Shown here: piece by piece, positions 28,186-36,328 of the stretch
Position numbering within the stretch: position 1 is the stretch's first letter
How the letters are laid out: each line of letters begins with the position of its first letter
Assembly (NCBI RefSeq): GCF_026342015.1
Contig: NZ_JAPENL010000001.1
Location: 3,100,001-3,164,000 of the forward strand
DNA length: 64,000 nucleotides
Reading direction: 5' to 3'
DNA from: Micromonospora lupini
Lineage (GTDB): Bacteria > Actinomycetota > Actinomycetes > Mycobacteriales > Micromonosporaceae
Translations under genes and position numbers: made by a program
Notes under the pieces: generated by a model
Told to the model about the DNA's origin: nothing
The model's database searches: none
Seen by the model: the letters and a program-made list of their open reading frames with translations, nothing else

Positions 28186-28452
28186 GTGGCGAACATCAAG
28201 TCCCAGATCAAGCGCAACCGGCAGAACGAGAAGGCCCGGCTGCGTAACAAGTCGGTCAAGTCGTCGCTGAAGACCGCCGTCCGGAAGTTCAACGAGGCTG
28301 CCGAGGCCGGTGACGTCGAGAAGGCCACCGCCCTCATGCTGGACGCCTCTCGCAAGCTGGACAAGGCCGTCAGCAAGGGCGTGATCCACTCCAACCAGGC
28401 CGCGAACCGCAAGTCCGCGATCGCGAAGCGCGTGGTGGCTCTCTCCGCCTGA
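28186..28452 (+). CDS. rpsT: 30S ribosomal protein S20
   Basis: An 88-residue S20, a lysine/arginine-rich helical protein that binds the 5' domain of 16S rRNA. The N-terminus [18 protein letters not shown] and the C-terminal [15 protein letters not shown] are characteristic. GTG at 28186 is the start, with AGACGAGG upstream. It is monocistronic, with a promoter and a clear terminator, and divergent from holA as in M. tuberculosis. Confidence 0.97.
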   Translation: MANIKSQIKRNRQNEKARLRNKSVKSSLKTAVRKFNEAAEAGDVEKATALMLDASRKLDKAVSKGVIHSNQAANRKSAIAKRVVALSA

Positions 28453-28478
28453 CGACTCGCCGTCAGACTGATTCGGAA

Positions 28479-28503
28479 AGCCCCGGACCATCGGTCCGGG
28501 GCT
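28479..28503 (+). terminator. rpsT terminator hairpin
   Basis: AGCCCCGGACC and its exact complement with an ATC loop, 26 bases after the stop; the stem extends outward with one bulge. Confidence 0.85.
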
Positions 28504-28562
28504 TCCGTGTGCCCACGGATCGGTCGACGTGCTGGCCTCGGCGGGCTCAACGACGCGTCCGC

Positions 28563-28716
28563 GCTGCCGGCGAAGCAGGCTGACCGACGCGCCCACGCTG
28601 CCGGCGAAGCAGGCTGACCGACGCGCCCACGCTGCCGGCGAAGCAGGCTGACCGACACGCCCACGCTGCCGGCGAAGCAGGCTGACCGACACGCCCACGC
28701 TGCCGGCGAAGCAGGC
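28563..28716. repeat. 34-bp tandem repeat, about 4.5 copies
   Basis: Units begin GCTGCCGGCGAAGCAGGCTG at 28563, 28597, 28631, 28665 and 28699, an exact period of 34 bases; the last unit is partial. Copies differ by single bases (CGACGCG or CGACACG). The array fills most of the 317-base gap between the rpsT and hypothetical-gene stops. Confidence 0.93.
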
Positions 28717-28769
28717 GAAGTCGCAGGCACCGGGCTCGGTGCCGGGGTTGGCAGCGCGCTCGGCGGCGG

Positions 28770-29192
28770 TCAGTCCGACGGGTCGGTACGGCGGGTGGGT
28801 CGCACCGGGTCCGCCGTGACCACCACTCCGGTCACGCCGTTCGAGACCCACTCGACCCGGGCCCGGCCGACCACCGGCTCCATCTGCCTGCGGAAACGGT
28901 CGCGCTCCTGCTCGGGCACGAGCGCGGCGGAGCGGACCACCACGGCGGCCACCATGTCGTTGAGCTTGACCATCGCCGCCACCACGACGGGCAGCACCAG
29001 CACCGCCCACCAGGTCACCAGCTCCGCGAGGGCGAGCAGCACCGCCAGGGCGATGGTGCCCTCGAAGAAGAGGAAGCAGAGCACACCGCCGGGGTTGACG
29101 AACCGCAGGCCGAGGAGCCGGGCGTAGAGCGGCCGGTACCGCTCCTCGTCGACGGGCATGGTGGCCCACGCCGCACGGTTGGACCCCGTCAC
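28770..29192 (-). CDS. Small two-helix membrane protein, unknown function
   Basis: A 140-residue protein with two adjacent hydrophobic segments (about 36-56 and 59-77) and a soluble C-terminal half. No family was recognised. GTG at 29192 overlaps the holA stop as GTGA, the coupling pattern used elsewhere in this window, and is therefore preferred over ATG 29159. It is probably cotranscribed with holA. Confidence 0.75.
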   Translation of the reverse strand: MTGSNRAAWATMPVDEERYRPLYARLLGLRFVNPGGVLCFLFFEGTIALAVLLALAELVTWWAVLVLPVVVAAMVKLNDMVAAVVVRSAALVPEQERDRFRRQMEPVVGRARVEWVSNGVTGVVVTADPVRPTRRTDPSD

Positions 29193-30169
29193 CGGCCGCT
29201 GCCCTGCCGGGCGGCCACCACAGAGAAGACCGCGCGTTCCAGGGCGTACGCCCGGTCGTCCGAGCCACCCTTGACGGCCGCGTTGCACTCGGCGGCGACC
29301 TGCATGGCCCGGACCAGCCCCTCCGGCGTCCAGCCGCGCCCCTGTCGCTGCGCCCGCTCGATCTTCCAGGCCGGCATCCCGAGACTGCTGGCGAGCTGGT
29401 ACGGGTTACCCCGCCCGGCCGACGCCACCCGGGCGACCGTACGCACGCCGTCGGCCAGGGCATCGGCGATGGGCACCGGGTCGACACCGACGTGCAGTGC
29501 CCAGCGCAGCGCCTCCAGGGCGGCCGGCACGTCGCCGACCATTGTGGCGTCCGCCACCGTGAAGCCGGTCACCTCGACCCGGCCCCGGTAGTAGCGGGCC
29601 ACCGTCTCGGCGCTGATCCGCCCGTCGGTGTCGGCGATGAGCTGGGAGCAGGCGGCGGCCAGCTCGCGCAGGTCGTTGCCGACGGCCGCGATCAGCGCCT
29701 CGGCGGCGTCGTCTGTGCACTTTCCGCCGGCCCGGCGGATCTCGTCGCGGACGAAGGCGACCCGGTCGCGGTGCCCCTTGAGCTTCGCCGCCGGGATCAC
29801 CGTCGCGCCTGCCGACCGTAGCCCGTCGGCGAACGCCTTGCCCTTGGCGCCGCCCAGGTGCAGCACCAGCAGTTGGACGTCCGGGTCGGGGTTCTTCGCG
29901 TACGCCAGCAGCGCGGCGACCAGGTCCTTCCGGGCGTCCTGGCCGGAGCGCAGGATGAGCAGCCGTCGCCCGCCGAACAGCGATGGGCTGAGCATCTCGG
30001 CGATCTCACCGACGGTGAGCGCGCCTGCCTGGTACTCGCGGACGTCCGCCTCGGCCTCGACGCTGCGGACCCGCTCGACAGCTTCGGTCACGGCGCGCGT
30101 GGCGAGCAACTCCTCGTCGCCGAGGACGAGCAGAATGGGGGCGAGGCTGGCGGGGGTCACGCCGCCCAT
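29189..30169 (-). CDS. holA: DNA polymerase III delta subunit
   Basis: A 326-residue delta subunit of the clamp loader, which opens the beta sliding clamp. The N-terminal AAA+-like domain begins ILLVLGDEELLATRAV and contains LLILRSGQDARKDLV. The C-terminal part has the helical collar domain (PYQLASSLGMPAWKIERAQRQGRGW). The ATG at 30169 is chosen; an upstream in-frame start would add 33 unrelated residues. The comEC-comEA genes follow upstream on the same strand. Confidence 0.93.
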   Translation of the reverse strand: MGGVTPASLAPILLVLGDEELLATRAVTEAVERVRSVEAEADVREYQAGALTVGEIAEMLSPSLFGGRRLLILRSGQDARKDLVAALLAYAKNPDPDVQLLVLHLGGAKGKAFADGLRSAGATVIPAAKLKGHRDRVAFVRDEIRRAGGKCTDDAAEALIAAVGNDLRELAAACSQLIADTDGRISAETVARYYRGRVEVTGFTVADATMVGDVPAALEALRWALHVGVDPVPIADALADGVRTVARVASAGRGNPYQLASSLGMPAWKIERAQRQGRGWTPEGLVRAMQVAAECNAAVKGGSDDRAYALERAVFSVVAARQGSGR

Positions 30170-30347
30170 ATTCGCACGGCCAATGGCGGGTACGGGCCTG
30201 GTCATTCGCCGCCCGGTCGGTGCAGCCCGCACTAAGCGCAAATCCAGACATTTACCTCGGTTCGCCATCTAATCCGCAAGACGGTCACCATTTCCTCAAT
30301 TGCGCTGCAATTTCCACGGCAGCGCGGGCCTACCCCACGGTCGACTC

Positions 30348-32756
30348 TCACGGTGGTCGTCCGGGTCGCACCCCTCGGCGGGCCACCGCGAGGCCGTCGC
30401 CGGTCCGGATCGCGGCCAGGTCACCGTCGGTGTCGGTCCGCAGGACCCGGGCGCCGCCCCTGCTCAGCCGGGTCAGAAGCGCCGGGTTCGGGTGCCCGTA
30501 GGTGTTGCCCGCGCCGACCGGCACCAAAGCCACCGCCGGTCGTACGGCGGCGAGGAAGCCGTCGTCCTGATACGCCGAGCCGTGGTGGGCGACCTTCAGC
30601 ACGTCCGCCCTCAGCTGTCCCGGCGCCACCCGGGCCAGCACAGCGTGCTGCTCCTCGGTCTCGGCGTCGCCGGGCAGCAGGATCCGCACGCCGGCGACCG
30701 TGGCGCGCAGCAGCAACGAATTGTTGTTCGGGTCGGATCTGGTGCCCGCCAGCGGATACGGCGGACCGAGCACGAGCAGGTCGACGCCGCCGACCCGATG
30801 CAGCGCCCCGGCGGTGGTGCCGAGCAACGTGGCCCGCCCGCTCATCGCCGCCGCGCGGACCGCGTCCCGGCCGCTCGCCGGATCCGTCGATGGCGGGGTC
30901 AGCACGGCGGTCACCCGCCGGCCCCGGAACACCCCGGCCACCCCGCCCACGTGGTCGACGTGGAAGTGGCTGACCACCAGCAGCGGCACCTCCCGGATGC
31001 CGAGCCGCCGCAGGCACCCGTCCACCGCGCCCGGGTCCGGGCCGGCGTCGACCACCACCGCCCGGCCGGGGGCGACGGGCAGCACCAGAGCGTCGCCCTG
31101 CCCCACCGCACAGGCCACCACCACCCAACCGGGCGGCGGCCAGCCGGTGGCCAGCAGCCGGACCGGTAGCGTGCCGAGCAGCGCGGCGACGGCGACGACC
31201 GCCACCAGCCGGCGCACCAGCTGTCGACGCGCGGCGACCAGCAGCGCCACGGTCAGTGCGGCAAGCAACAGGGCGCCCCACGCGCCGCCCGGCCACGGCA
31301 GGGTGCCGGCCGGGAGACGGGCGCCGTGACGGGCGAGGACGACCAGCCACCAGGCCGGCCAGCTGGCCAGCCACGCGACGAACCCGGCGCCGCCCGGCCA
31401 GATCGGTGACAGCACGGCAGCCGTCACGCCCAGCACCGTCGCCGGGGCGATCGCCGGCACCGCCAGCAGGTTGGCCGGCACGGCGACCAGGCTGACCGTG
31501 CCGGAGATCCCGGCGACGACCGGCCCGCAGGCCACCTGGGCGGCCGCCGGCACCGCCAACGCCTCGGCCAGCCCGGCTGGGACACCCCGGCGGCGCAGCC
31601 CGTCGCGCCAGCGCGGCGCGAGCAGCAGCAGACCCCCGGTGGCCAGCACGGACAGCGCGAACCCGGCGTCGCCGGCCAACTCGGGGTCGAGCAGTACCAG
31701 CACCGTGACGGCGGCGGCCAGTGCGGGCAGCGCGGCCCGGGGTCGACCGGCGGCCAGCGCGACGAGCCCGATCGCCCCCATCGTGGCGGCCCGGACGACG
31801 CTCGGCGACGGGCGGACCAGGATGACGAACCCCACAAGCGCCACCCCGCAGAGCAGGCCGGCGAGCCACGGGCCGGCGCGTGCCCAGCGGGCCAGCAACA
31901 GCACCGCGCCCAACACGATCGCCACGTTGCTGCCCGACACGGCGTTGAGGTGTGTCATGCCGGTCGCCCGGAAGTCCTCCTCGACGGCGGGCGGCAGGCG
32001 GCTGGTGTCCCCCACCACCAGCCCCGGCAGCAGGCCACCTGGATCGTCGGGGAGGGGCGCACAGGCCCGTTGCAGGCCGGCACGCAGCGTGCCGGCGGCG
32101 CGCTGCGCCCAGGACGCCGCACCGTGCCGTTCGGGGGGACCGGTGGCGCCGAGCACCGCGGCGGTGAGATCGCCGCCGCGCGGAACGCCGAGGCGACCCT
32201 CGGCGGTCACGTGCTGCCCGGGCAGCAGACCTCGCCAGCCCGGGTCGGTGGCCAGGACCAGCAGCCGCGCCGACGCGCGAATCCGCTGACCGTTCGGACC
32301 GGTCAGCCGAATCAGCTCAGTCGACACCAGCAGCATGCCGGGACGGCCGGCGGATCGGATCGGGCGTGGATCATCGTGGACGACCAGCTCGGCGGTGACC
32401 GGAGCGCGCTGCTCGGCCAGGTCGCGGATCGGCGGCGCGTCCCGGACAGCCAGGCGGCCGACTGCCGCCGCCGCGCCACAGAGCACGCCGAGGCCGACCA
32501 CGACGGCGATCCAGCCGTGCCGGCGGGCGAGCGCCCGAGGGTGACCGAGCCGGCCGAGCAGGTGCAGGGCGCTCAGCGCCGACAGCACGGCCGCCGTCCC
32601 GCCCGCCAGCACGAGCGGGCGGACGCCGACGTGCAGGCCGGTGAGCGCGGTGAGCCAGGCGGCCACGGCCAGCCCGGCGAGCCGAAGATCCGGCGGCGGA
32701 GTCCGAGGTGGGGCTACGGCCGGGCGGCCCGACGGCGTCGGGTGACCGCCGCTCAC
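30348..32756 (-). CDS. comEC: ComEC/Rec2-family DNA-uptake channel protein
   Basis: An 802-residue polytopic membrane protein. The N-terminal DUF4131 region with several helices is followed by the Competence domain (from about residue 215, including MTHLNAVSGSNVAIVLG) and a C-terminal metallo-beta-lactamase domain with VSHFHVDHVGG. ComEC forms the channel that takes single-stranded DNA across the membrane. The GTG start overlaps the comEA stop (GTGA). Whether this organism is naturally competent is not known. Confidence 0.92.
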   Translation of the reverse strand: MSGGHPTPSGRPAVAPPRTPPPDLRLAGLAVAAWLTALTGLHVGVRPLVLAGGTAAVLSALSALHLLGRLGHPRALARRHGWIAVVVGLGVLCGAAAAVGRLAVRDAPPIRDLAEQRAPVTAELVVHDDPRPIRSAGRPGMLLVSTELIRLTGPNGQRIRASARLLVLATDPGWRGLLPGQHVTAEGRLGVPRGGDLTAAVLGATGPPERHGAASWAQRAAGTLRAGLQRACAPLPDDPGGLLPGLVVGDTSRLPPAVEEDFRATGMTHLNAVSGSNVAIVLGAVLLLARWARAGPWLAGLLCGVALVGFVILVRPSPSVVRAATMGAIGLVALAAGRPRAALPALAAAVTVLVLLDPELAGDAGFALSVLATGGLLLLAPRWRDGLRRRGVPAGLAEALAVPAAAQVACGPVVAGISGTVSLVAVPANLLAVPAIAPATVLGVTAAVLSPIWPGGAGFVAWLASWPAWWLVVLARHGARLPAGTLPWPGGAWGALLLAALTVALLVAARRQLVRRLVAVVAVAALLGTLPVRLLATGWPPPGWVVVACAVGQGDALVLPVAPGRAVVVDAGPDPGAVDGCLRRLGIREVPLLVVSHFHVDHVGGVAGVFRGRRVTAVLTPPSTDPASGRDAVRAAAMSGRATLLGTTAGALHRVGGVDLLVLGPPYPLAGTRSDPNNNSLLLRATVAGVRILLPGDAETEEQHAVLARVAPGQLRADVLKVAHHGSAYQDDGFLAAVRPAVALVPVGAGNTYGHPNPALLTRLSRGGARVLRTDTDGDLAAIRTGDGLAVARRGVRPGRPP

Positions 32757-33577
32757 ACCGTCACCAGATCCTTGAGCTGCTCGTAACGCGCGTCACCGAT
32801 CCCGTCGACCTGGCGCAGGTCACCGACACCCTTGAACCCGCCGTGCTGATCGCGGTAGGCGAGGATCCGCTGGGCGAGCACCGGCCCCACCCCGGGCAGC
32901 GCGTCGAGCTGCGCCAGCGTCGCGGTGTTGAGGTTCAGCGCGCCGCCGACCGCCGGCGATCCGGCGGCCGCCGGATCGGCCCCACCCCCCGGCGCGGATG
33001 GTGGCGTCACTCCGACCACGATCAACTCGCCGTCGGTGACCTTGCGGGCGGGGTTGAGCAGCGCCACGTCGACCCCGGGCAGCGGACCGCCGGCCGCCTG
33101 CACGGCGTCGCCGAGCCGCGCTCCGGCCGGCAGGCGCACCAACCCGGGCCTGCGGACCTTGCCCGCGACCGCCACCACCAGCTCGCCGGCCGCCGACGCG
33201 CTCCCCTGCTCCGCCGCAACGGCCGGGGCCGCCTCGCCTGTCGACGGGGCGACCGGTTCCGCGTGCGGCCGCGACCGCCAGGCCCAACCCGCTGCGGCCA
33301 GCACCACCACGAGGGCGACGACCGCCAGCGCCCGCACGCCGCGCCGCCCCGGATCGAACGCCCCGGGGCCGGGCAGCCGTGCCGCACCGCCGTCGGCATC
33401 GGGGGGCACGTCCGCCGCCAGGTTGATCGACGGCGCACCGGCCCGGGGTGACGGCGCACCGGCCCGGGGTGGCGGCGCACCGAACGGGGGCACCCCCGCG
33501 AGCGGCACGCCGCCACCCGTCGGGGCCGTCAACCGGCGCAGACGCTGGCGTACCTCTGTCTCCTCGTCCTGCGACAC
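32753..33577 (-). CDS. comEA: ComEA-family DNA-binding protein
   Basis: A 274-residue protein with a Pro-rich cytoplasmic N-terminus, one membrane helix (about 81-99), an SLBB-like domain (about 140-190) and a C-terminal helix-hairpin-helix pair (about 208-272, with LPGVGPVLAQRIL and VDGIGDARYEQL). ComEA captures double-stranded DNA and hands it to ComEC. Starts with GTG. Two consensus DnaA boxes lie 52-79 bases upstream of the start. Confidence 0.92.
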   Translation of the reverse strand: MSQDEETEVRQRLRRLTAPTGGGVPLAGVPPFGAPPPRAGAPSPRAGAPSINLAADVPPDADGGAARLPGPGAFDPGRRGVRALAVVALVVVLAAAGWAWRSRPHAEPVAPSTGEAAPAVAAEQGSASAAGELVVAVAGKVRRPGLVRLPAGARLGDAVQAAGGPLPGVDVALLNPARKVTDGELIVVGVTPPSAPGGGADPAAAGSPAVGGALNLNTATLAQLDALPGVGPVLAQRILAYRDQHGGFKGVGDLRQVDGIGDARYEQLKDLVTV

Positions 33578-33628
33578 ACCGCGACGCTAGGACGATGGGC
33601 GGTACGCCGGGGCGCTGCGGCCTCGACC

Positions 33629-33656
33629 TGTGGACAGCCGGCGCCACTGTGGACAA
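33629..33656 (-). promoter_or_regulatory. Two DnaA boxes upstream of comEA
   Basis: On the minus strand TTGTCCACA (33648-33656) and CTGTCCACA (33629-33637), 19 bases apart; the first is the exact actinobacterial DnaA-box consensus. Confidence 0.6.
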
Positions 33657-33952
33657 CGCCCTGATCATGTCCTGATCTGCTACCGGCCCGCTCGGGCAAC
33701 GACAGTCGCGGCGCACCGGGGTCGGGCACGGGAGGTAGCGCGGGCGCATGGACAGCCATTAATGTTAGAGGTGTGACGTGTGACGTCACGGTGCACCAGC
33801 GCCCAGCGGATCGATCCCGTGCCGCGCCCACCCACCGGAAACGGGCACGCGGCACGTCCCGCACCGCGGACCCGTGCCGTCCCACCGAGGCGCGCCCGCA
33901 CGACGGACACCCCCTCCGTCGACGTCCGTCGGCTCCCTGGCCGCCATCCATC

Positions 33953-33983
33953 CCCACCACCCACCACCCACCACCCACCACCA
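33953..33983. repeat. CCACCACC-type simple repeat
   Basis: A run of CCACCAC/CCACC units (7-base period) in the leader just before the ribosome site of the arabinofuranosidase gene. Confidence 0.7.
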
Positions 33984-33998
33984 AGTGAAGAGGAATCC

Positions 33999-35477
33999 AT
34001 GGACGTGAAGACAAGGTTGAGCCGTCTGCTGGCCGCCGCGGGGACCCTGCTGGTCCTCGCCGCCGGCGCCGGCGCCTACGTGGTCTCGGAGTCGCCAGGC
34101 GTCGCCCGGGCCGCCGGCACCGGCCCGTGTGACATCTACGCCTCCGGCGGCACGCCGTGCGTGGCCGCGCACAGCACCACCCGAGCCCTGTACGGCGCGT
34201 ACAACGGCCCGCTCTACCAGGTCCGCCGCTCGTCGGACAACACCACCCGCGACGTCGGCGTGCTCGCTGCCGGCGGCGTCGCCAACGCCGCCACGCAGGA
34301 CACGTTCTGCGCCAACACGAACTGCGTGATCACGATCATCTACGACCAGTCCGGCCGCAACAACCGTCTCACCCAGGCGCCTCCGGGCGGCTTCAGCGGC
34401 CCCGCCGCAGGCGGGTACGACAACCTCGCCGACGCGAAGGCGGCACCTGTCACCATCGGCGGCCAGAAGGCGTACGGCGTCTACATCGCCCCCGGCACCG
34501 GCTACCGCAACAACAACACCAACGGCGTCGCGACCGGCGACCAGCCCGAGGGCATCTACGCCGTCGTCGACGGCACGCACTACAACCAGTGGTGCTGCTT
34601 CGACTACGGCAACGCGCAGACAAACGTCCAGGCGGACGAACGCGCCATCATGGAGACCGTCTACTTCGGCGCGAACAAGCAGTGGGGCTACGGCGCCGGC
34701 GCCGGCCCCTGGATCATGGCCGACCTCGAGTGGGGGCTCTTCTCCGGGGTGAACGCCGGCTACAACAACATCGCGCCCATCAACCACCGCTTCGTGACCG
34801 CCATGGTCAAGGGCGAGCCGAACCACTGGGCGATCCGGGGTGGGAACGCGCAGTCGGGCGGCCTGACCACCTACTTCGACGGTCGACGCCCCAACGGCTA
34901 CAACCCCATGAAGAAGGAGGGGGCGATCCTGCTCGGTATCGGTGGCGACAACAGCATCACCGGCCGGGGCACCTTCTTCGAGGGTGTGTTGACGTCCGGC
35001 TACCCGTCGGCCGCCACCGACGACGCCGTCCAGGCCAACATCGCCGCTGCCGCCTACACCCCCGCCGGCGGTGCGAACCCGCAGCAGAACGCCCAGGTCG
35101 TGGGCGCCCAGTCCGGCCGCTGCGTGGACGTCCCCAACGGCACGACCACCAACGGCACCCAGGTGCAGCTCTGGGACTGCATCAGCAACAGCGCCGCCCA
35201 ACGCTGGACCTACACCAGCGGAAAGCAGATCCAGGTGTACGGCAACAAGTGCCTCGACGCCAACGGCCAGGGCACCACAAACGGCACCCAGGTGATCATC
35301 TGGGACTGCAACGGTCAGGCCAACCAGCAGTGGAACCTCAACTCCAACGGCTCCATCAGCGGCGTCCAGTCGGGGCTCTGCCTCGACGCCAACGGCGCCG
35401 GCACCGCGAACGGCACGAAGATCATCCTCTGGGCCTGCAACGGGCAGCAGAACCAGCAGTGGGCCCTGCGTAGCTGA
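33999..35477 (+). CDS. Secreted alpha-L-arabinofuranosidase, GH54 with CBM13
   Basis: A 492-residue exported glycoside hydrolase. A signal peptide or anchor (about 1-37) precedes a GH54 (AbfB-type) catalytic domain (about 43-355) that begins GPCDIYASGGTPCVAAHSTT, closely like fungal AbfB. Glu244 (IMADLE) and Asp317 (GGDNS) are the likely nucleophile and acid/base, by alignment with the fungal enzyme. Residues 360-492 form a ricin-B-type CBM13 with three repeats (CLDANG... QQW). The start ATG follows GAAGAGGAA. It removes arabinose side chains from arabinoxylan or arabinan. GH54 enzymes usually carry CBM42, so the CBM13 is unusual. Confidence 0.93.
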   Translation: MDVKTRLSRLLAAAGTLLVLAAGAGAYVVSESPGVARAAGTGPCDIYASGGTPCVAAHSTTRALYGAYNGPLYQVRRSSDNTTRDVGVLAAGGVANAATQDTFCANTNCVITIIYDQSGRNNRLTQAPPGGFSGPAAGGYDNLADAKAAPVTIGGQKAYGVYIAPGTGYRNNNTNGVATGDQPEGIYAVVDGTHYNQWCCFDYGNAQTNVQADERAIMETVYFGANKQWGYGAGAGPWIMADLEWGLFSGVNAGYNNIAPINHRFVTAMVKGEPNHWAIRGGNAQSGGLTTYFDGRRPNGYNPMKKEGAILLGIGGDNSITGRGTFFEGVLTSGYPSAATDDAVQANIAAAAYTPAGGANPQQNAQVVGAQSGRCVDVPNGTTTNGTQVQLWDCISNSAAQRWTYTSGKQIQVYGNKCLDANGQGTTNGTQVIIWDCNGQANQQWNLNSNGSISGVQSGLCLDANGAGTANGTKIILWACNGQQNQQWALRS

Positions 35478-35487
35478 TCAGGCAACC

Positions 35488-35533
35488 GGCGTGCCGCCTC
35501 GGCGTCAGCACCACGACGCGGAGGCGGCACGCC
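35488..35533. terminator. Bidirectional hairpin after the arabinofuranosidase gene
   Basis: Thirteen-base perfect arms (GGCGTGCCGCCTC and complement) with a 20-base loop, between the convergent stops. Confidence 0.75.
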
Positions 35534-35550
35534 CGCGCCGGATCAGCGGA

Positions 35551-36324
35551 TCAGCGGGCCTCCGGGTCGAGGCCGAGCACCGCTCGTCCGCCGTCGACAG
35601 GCAGCGTCACCCCGTTGACGAAGCTCGCCGCCGGCGACAGCAGGTACGCGACAGCCTCCGCCACCTCCTCGGCACGCCCGATCCGGCCCACCGGGTGTAG
35701 CCGGGTCAGCTCGGCGTCTATCCATTCGGCCTGCGACGGCTCCTGAGCGGCGAGGAACTCGGCGTGCCGCTCGGTGGCGATCGAGCCGAGCGCGACGGCG
35801 TTGGCGCGGATGCCGTGCCGCCCGTACTCGACGGCAAGCGCCCGGGTCAGCCCCTCCACGGCTGCCTTCGCCGTGGCGTACGGCAGGGCGCCCGACACCG
35901 GCCGGCGGGCCTGGTGCGACGAGACGTTCACGATGGCCCCGCCCGTGCCGGCGGCCAGGAACCGGCGGACCGCCACCGCCGCGCCCACCACGGCCGGACG
36001 CAGGTTCAGCCCGATCAGGTCCAGGACGGTGTCGGCCGATGCCGAGTGCAGCGCCGCGTCCCGGAAGACTGCGGCGTTGTTCACCCAACCGGTGAGACGG
36101 GCGGCGCGCTCCGCCACCTCGGCGGCGCGCTCGGCAACCCGCTCGTCGCCGGCGTCGCCGACCACCGACAGCAGGCGGTCGGCGGCCGGGTGCCTGGCCA
36201 GCCAGTCCACCGCCTCGGTGTCGCGCTCCACCACGACGACTGTGACGCCTGTCGTCACCAACCGTTGCACCACGGCCCGGCCGACGCCACGGCCGCCACC
36301 TGTCACCACACACGCGGTGGCCAC
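35551..36324 (-). CDS. SDR-family oxidoreductase
   Basis: A 257-residue classical short-chain dehydrogenase with TGGGRGVG at the N-terminus, NNAA, VSSHQ with the catalytic Ser, and YATAK as the Tyr-x3-Lys motif. The C-terminal VNGVTLPVDGGRA is usual. The substrate is unknown. The GTG at 36324 lies four bases after the degV stop, so the pair forms an operon. Confidence 0.88.
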   Translation of the reverse strand: MATACVVTGGGRGVGRAVVQRLVTTGVTVVVVERDTEAVDWLARHPAADRLLSVVGDAGDERVAERAAEVAERAARLTGWVNNAAVFRDAALHSASADTVLDLIGLNLRPAVVGAAVAVRRFLAAGTGGAIVNVSSHQARRPVSGALPYATAKAAVEGLTRALAVEYGRHGIRANAVALGSIATERHAEFLAAQEPSQAEWIDAELTRLHPVGRIGRAEEVAEAVAYLLSPAASFVNGVTLPVDGGRAVLGLDPEAR

Positions 36325-36328
36325 CGGC

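Larger units (their letters stand above)
33578..33998. other. Intergenic region between comEA and the arabinofuranosidase
   Basis: About 420 bases without a supported gene. It contains two DnaA boxes, an AT-rich CATTAATGTTAGAGG element (33757-33771), a GTGACGT direct repeat ending in TGACGTCA (33773-33788) and a CCACCACC-type tract. Confidence 0.6.

Noticed and set aside
28563..28716. Possible CRISPR array
   Set aside because: Repeats are directly contiguous with no unique spacers, and no cas genes are near.
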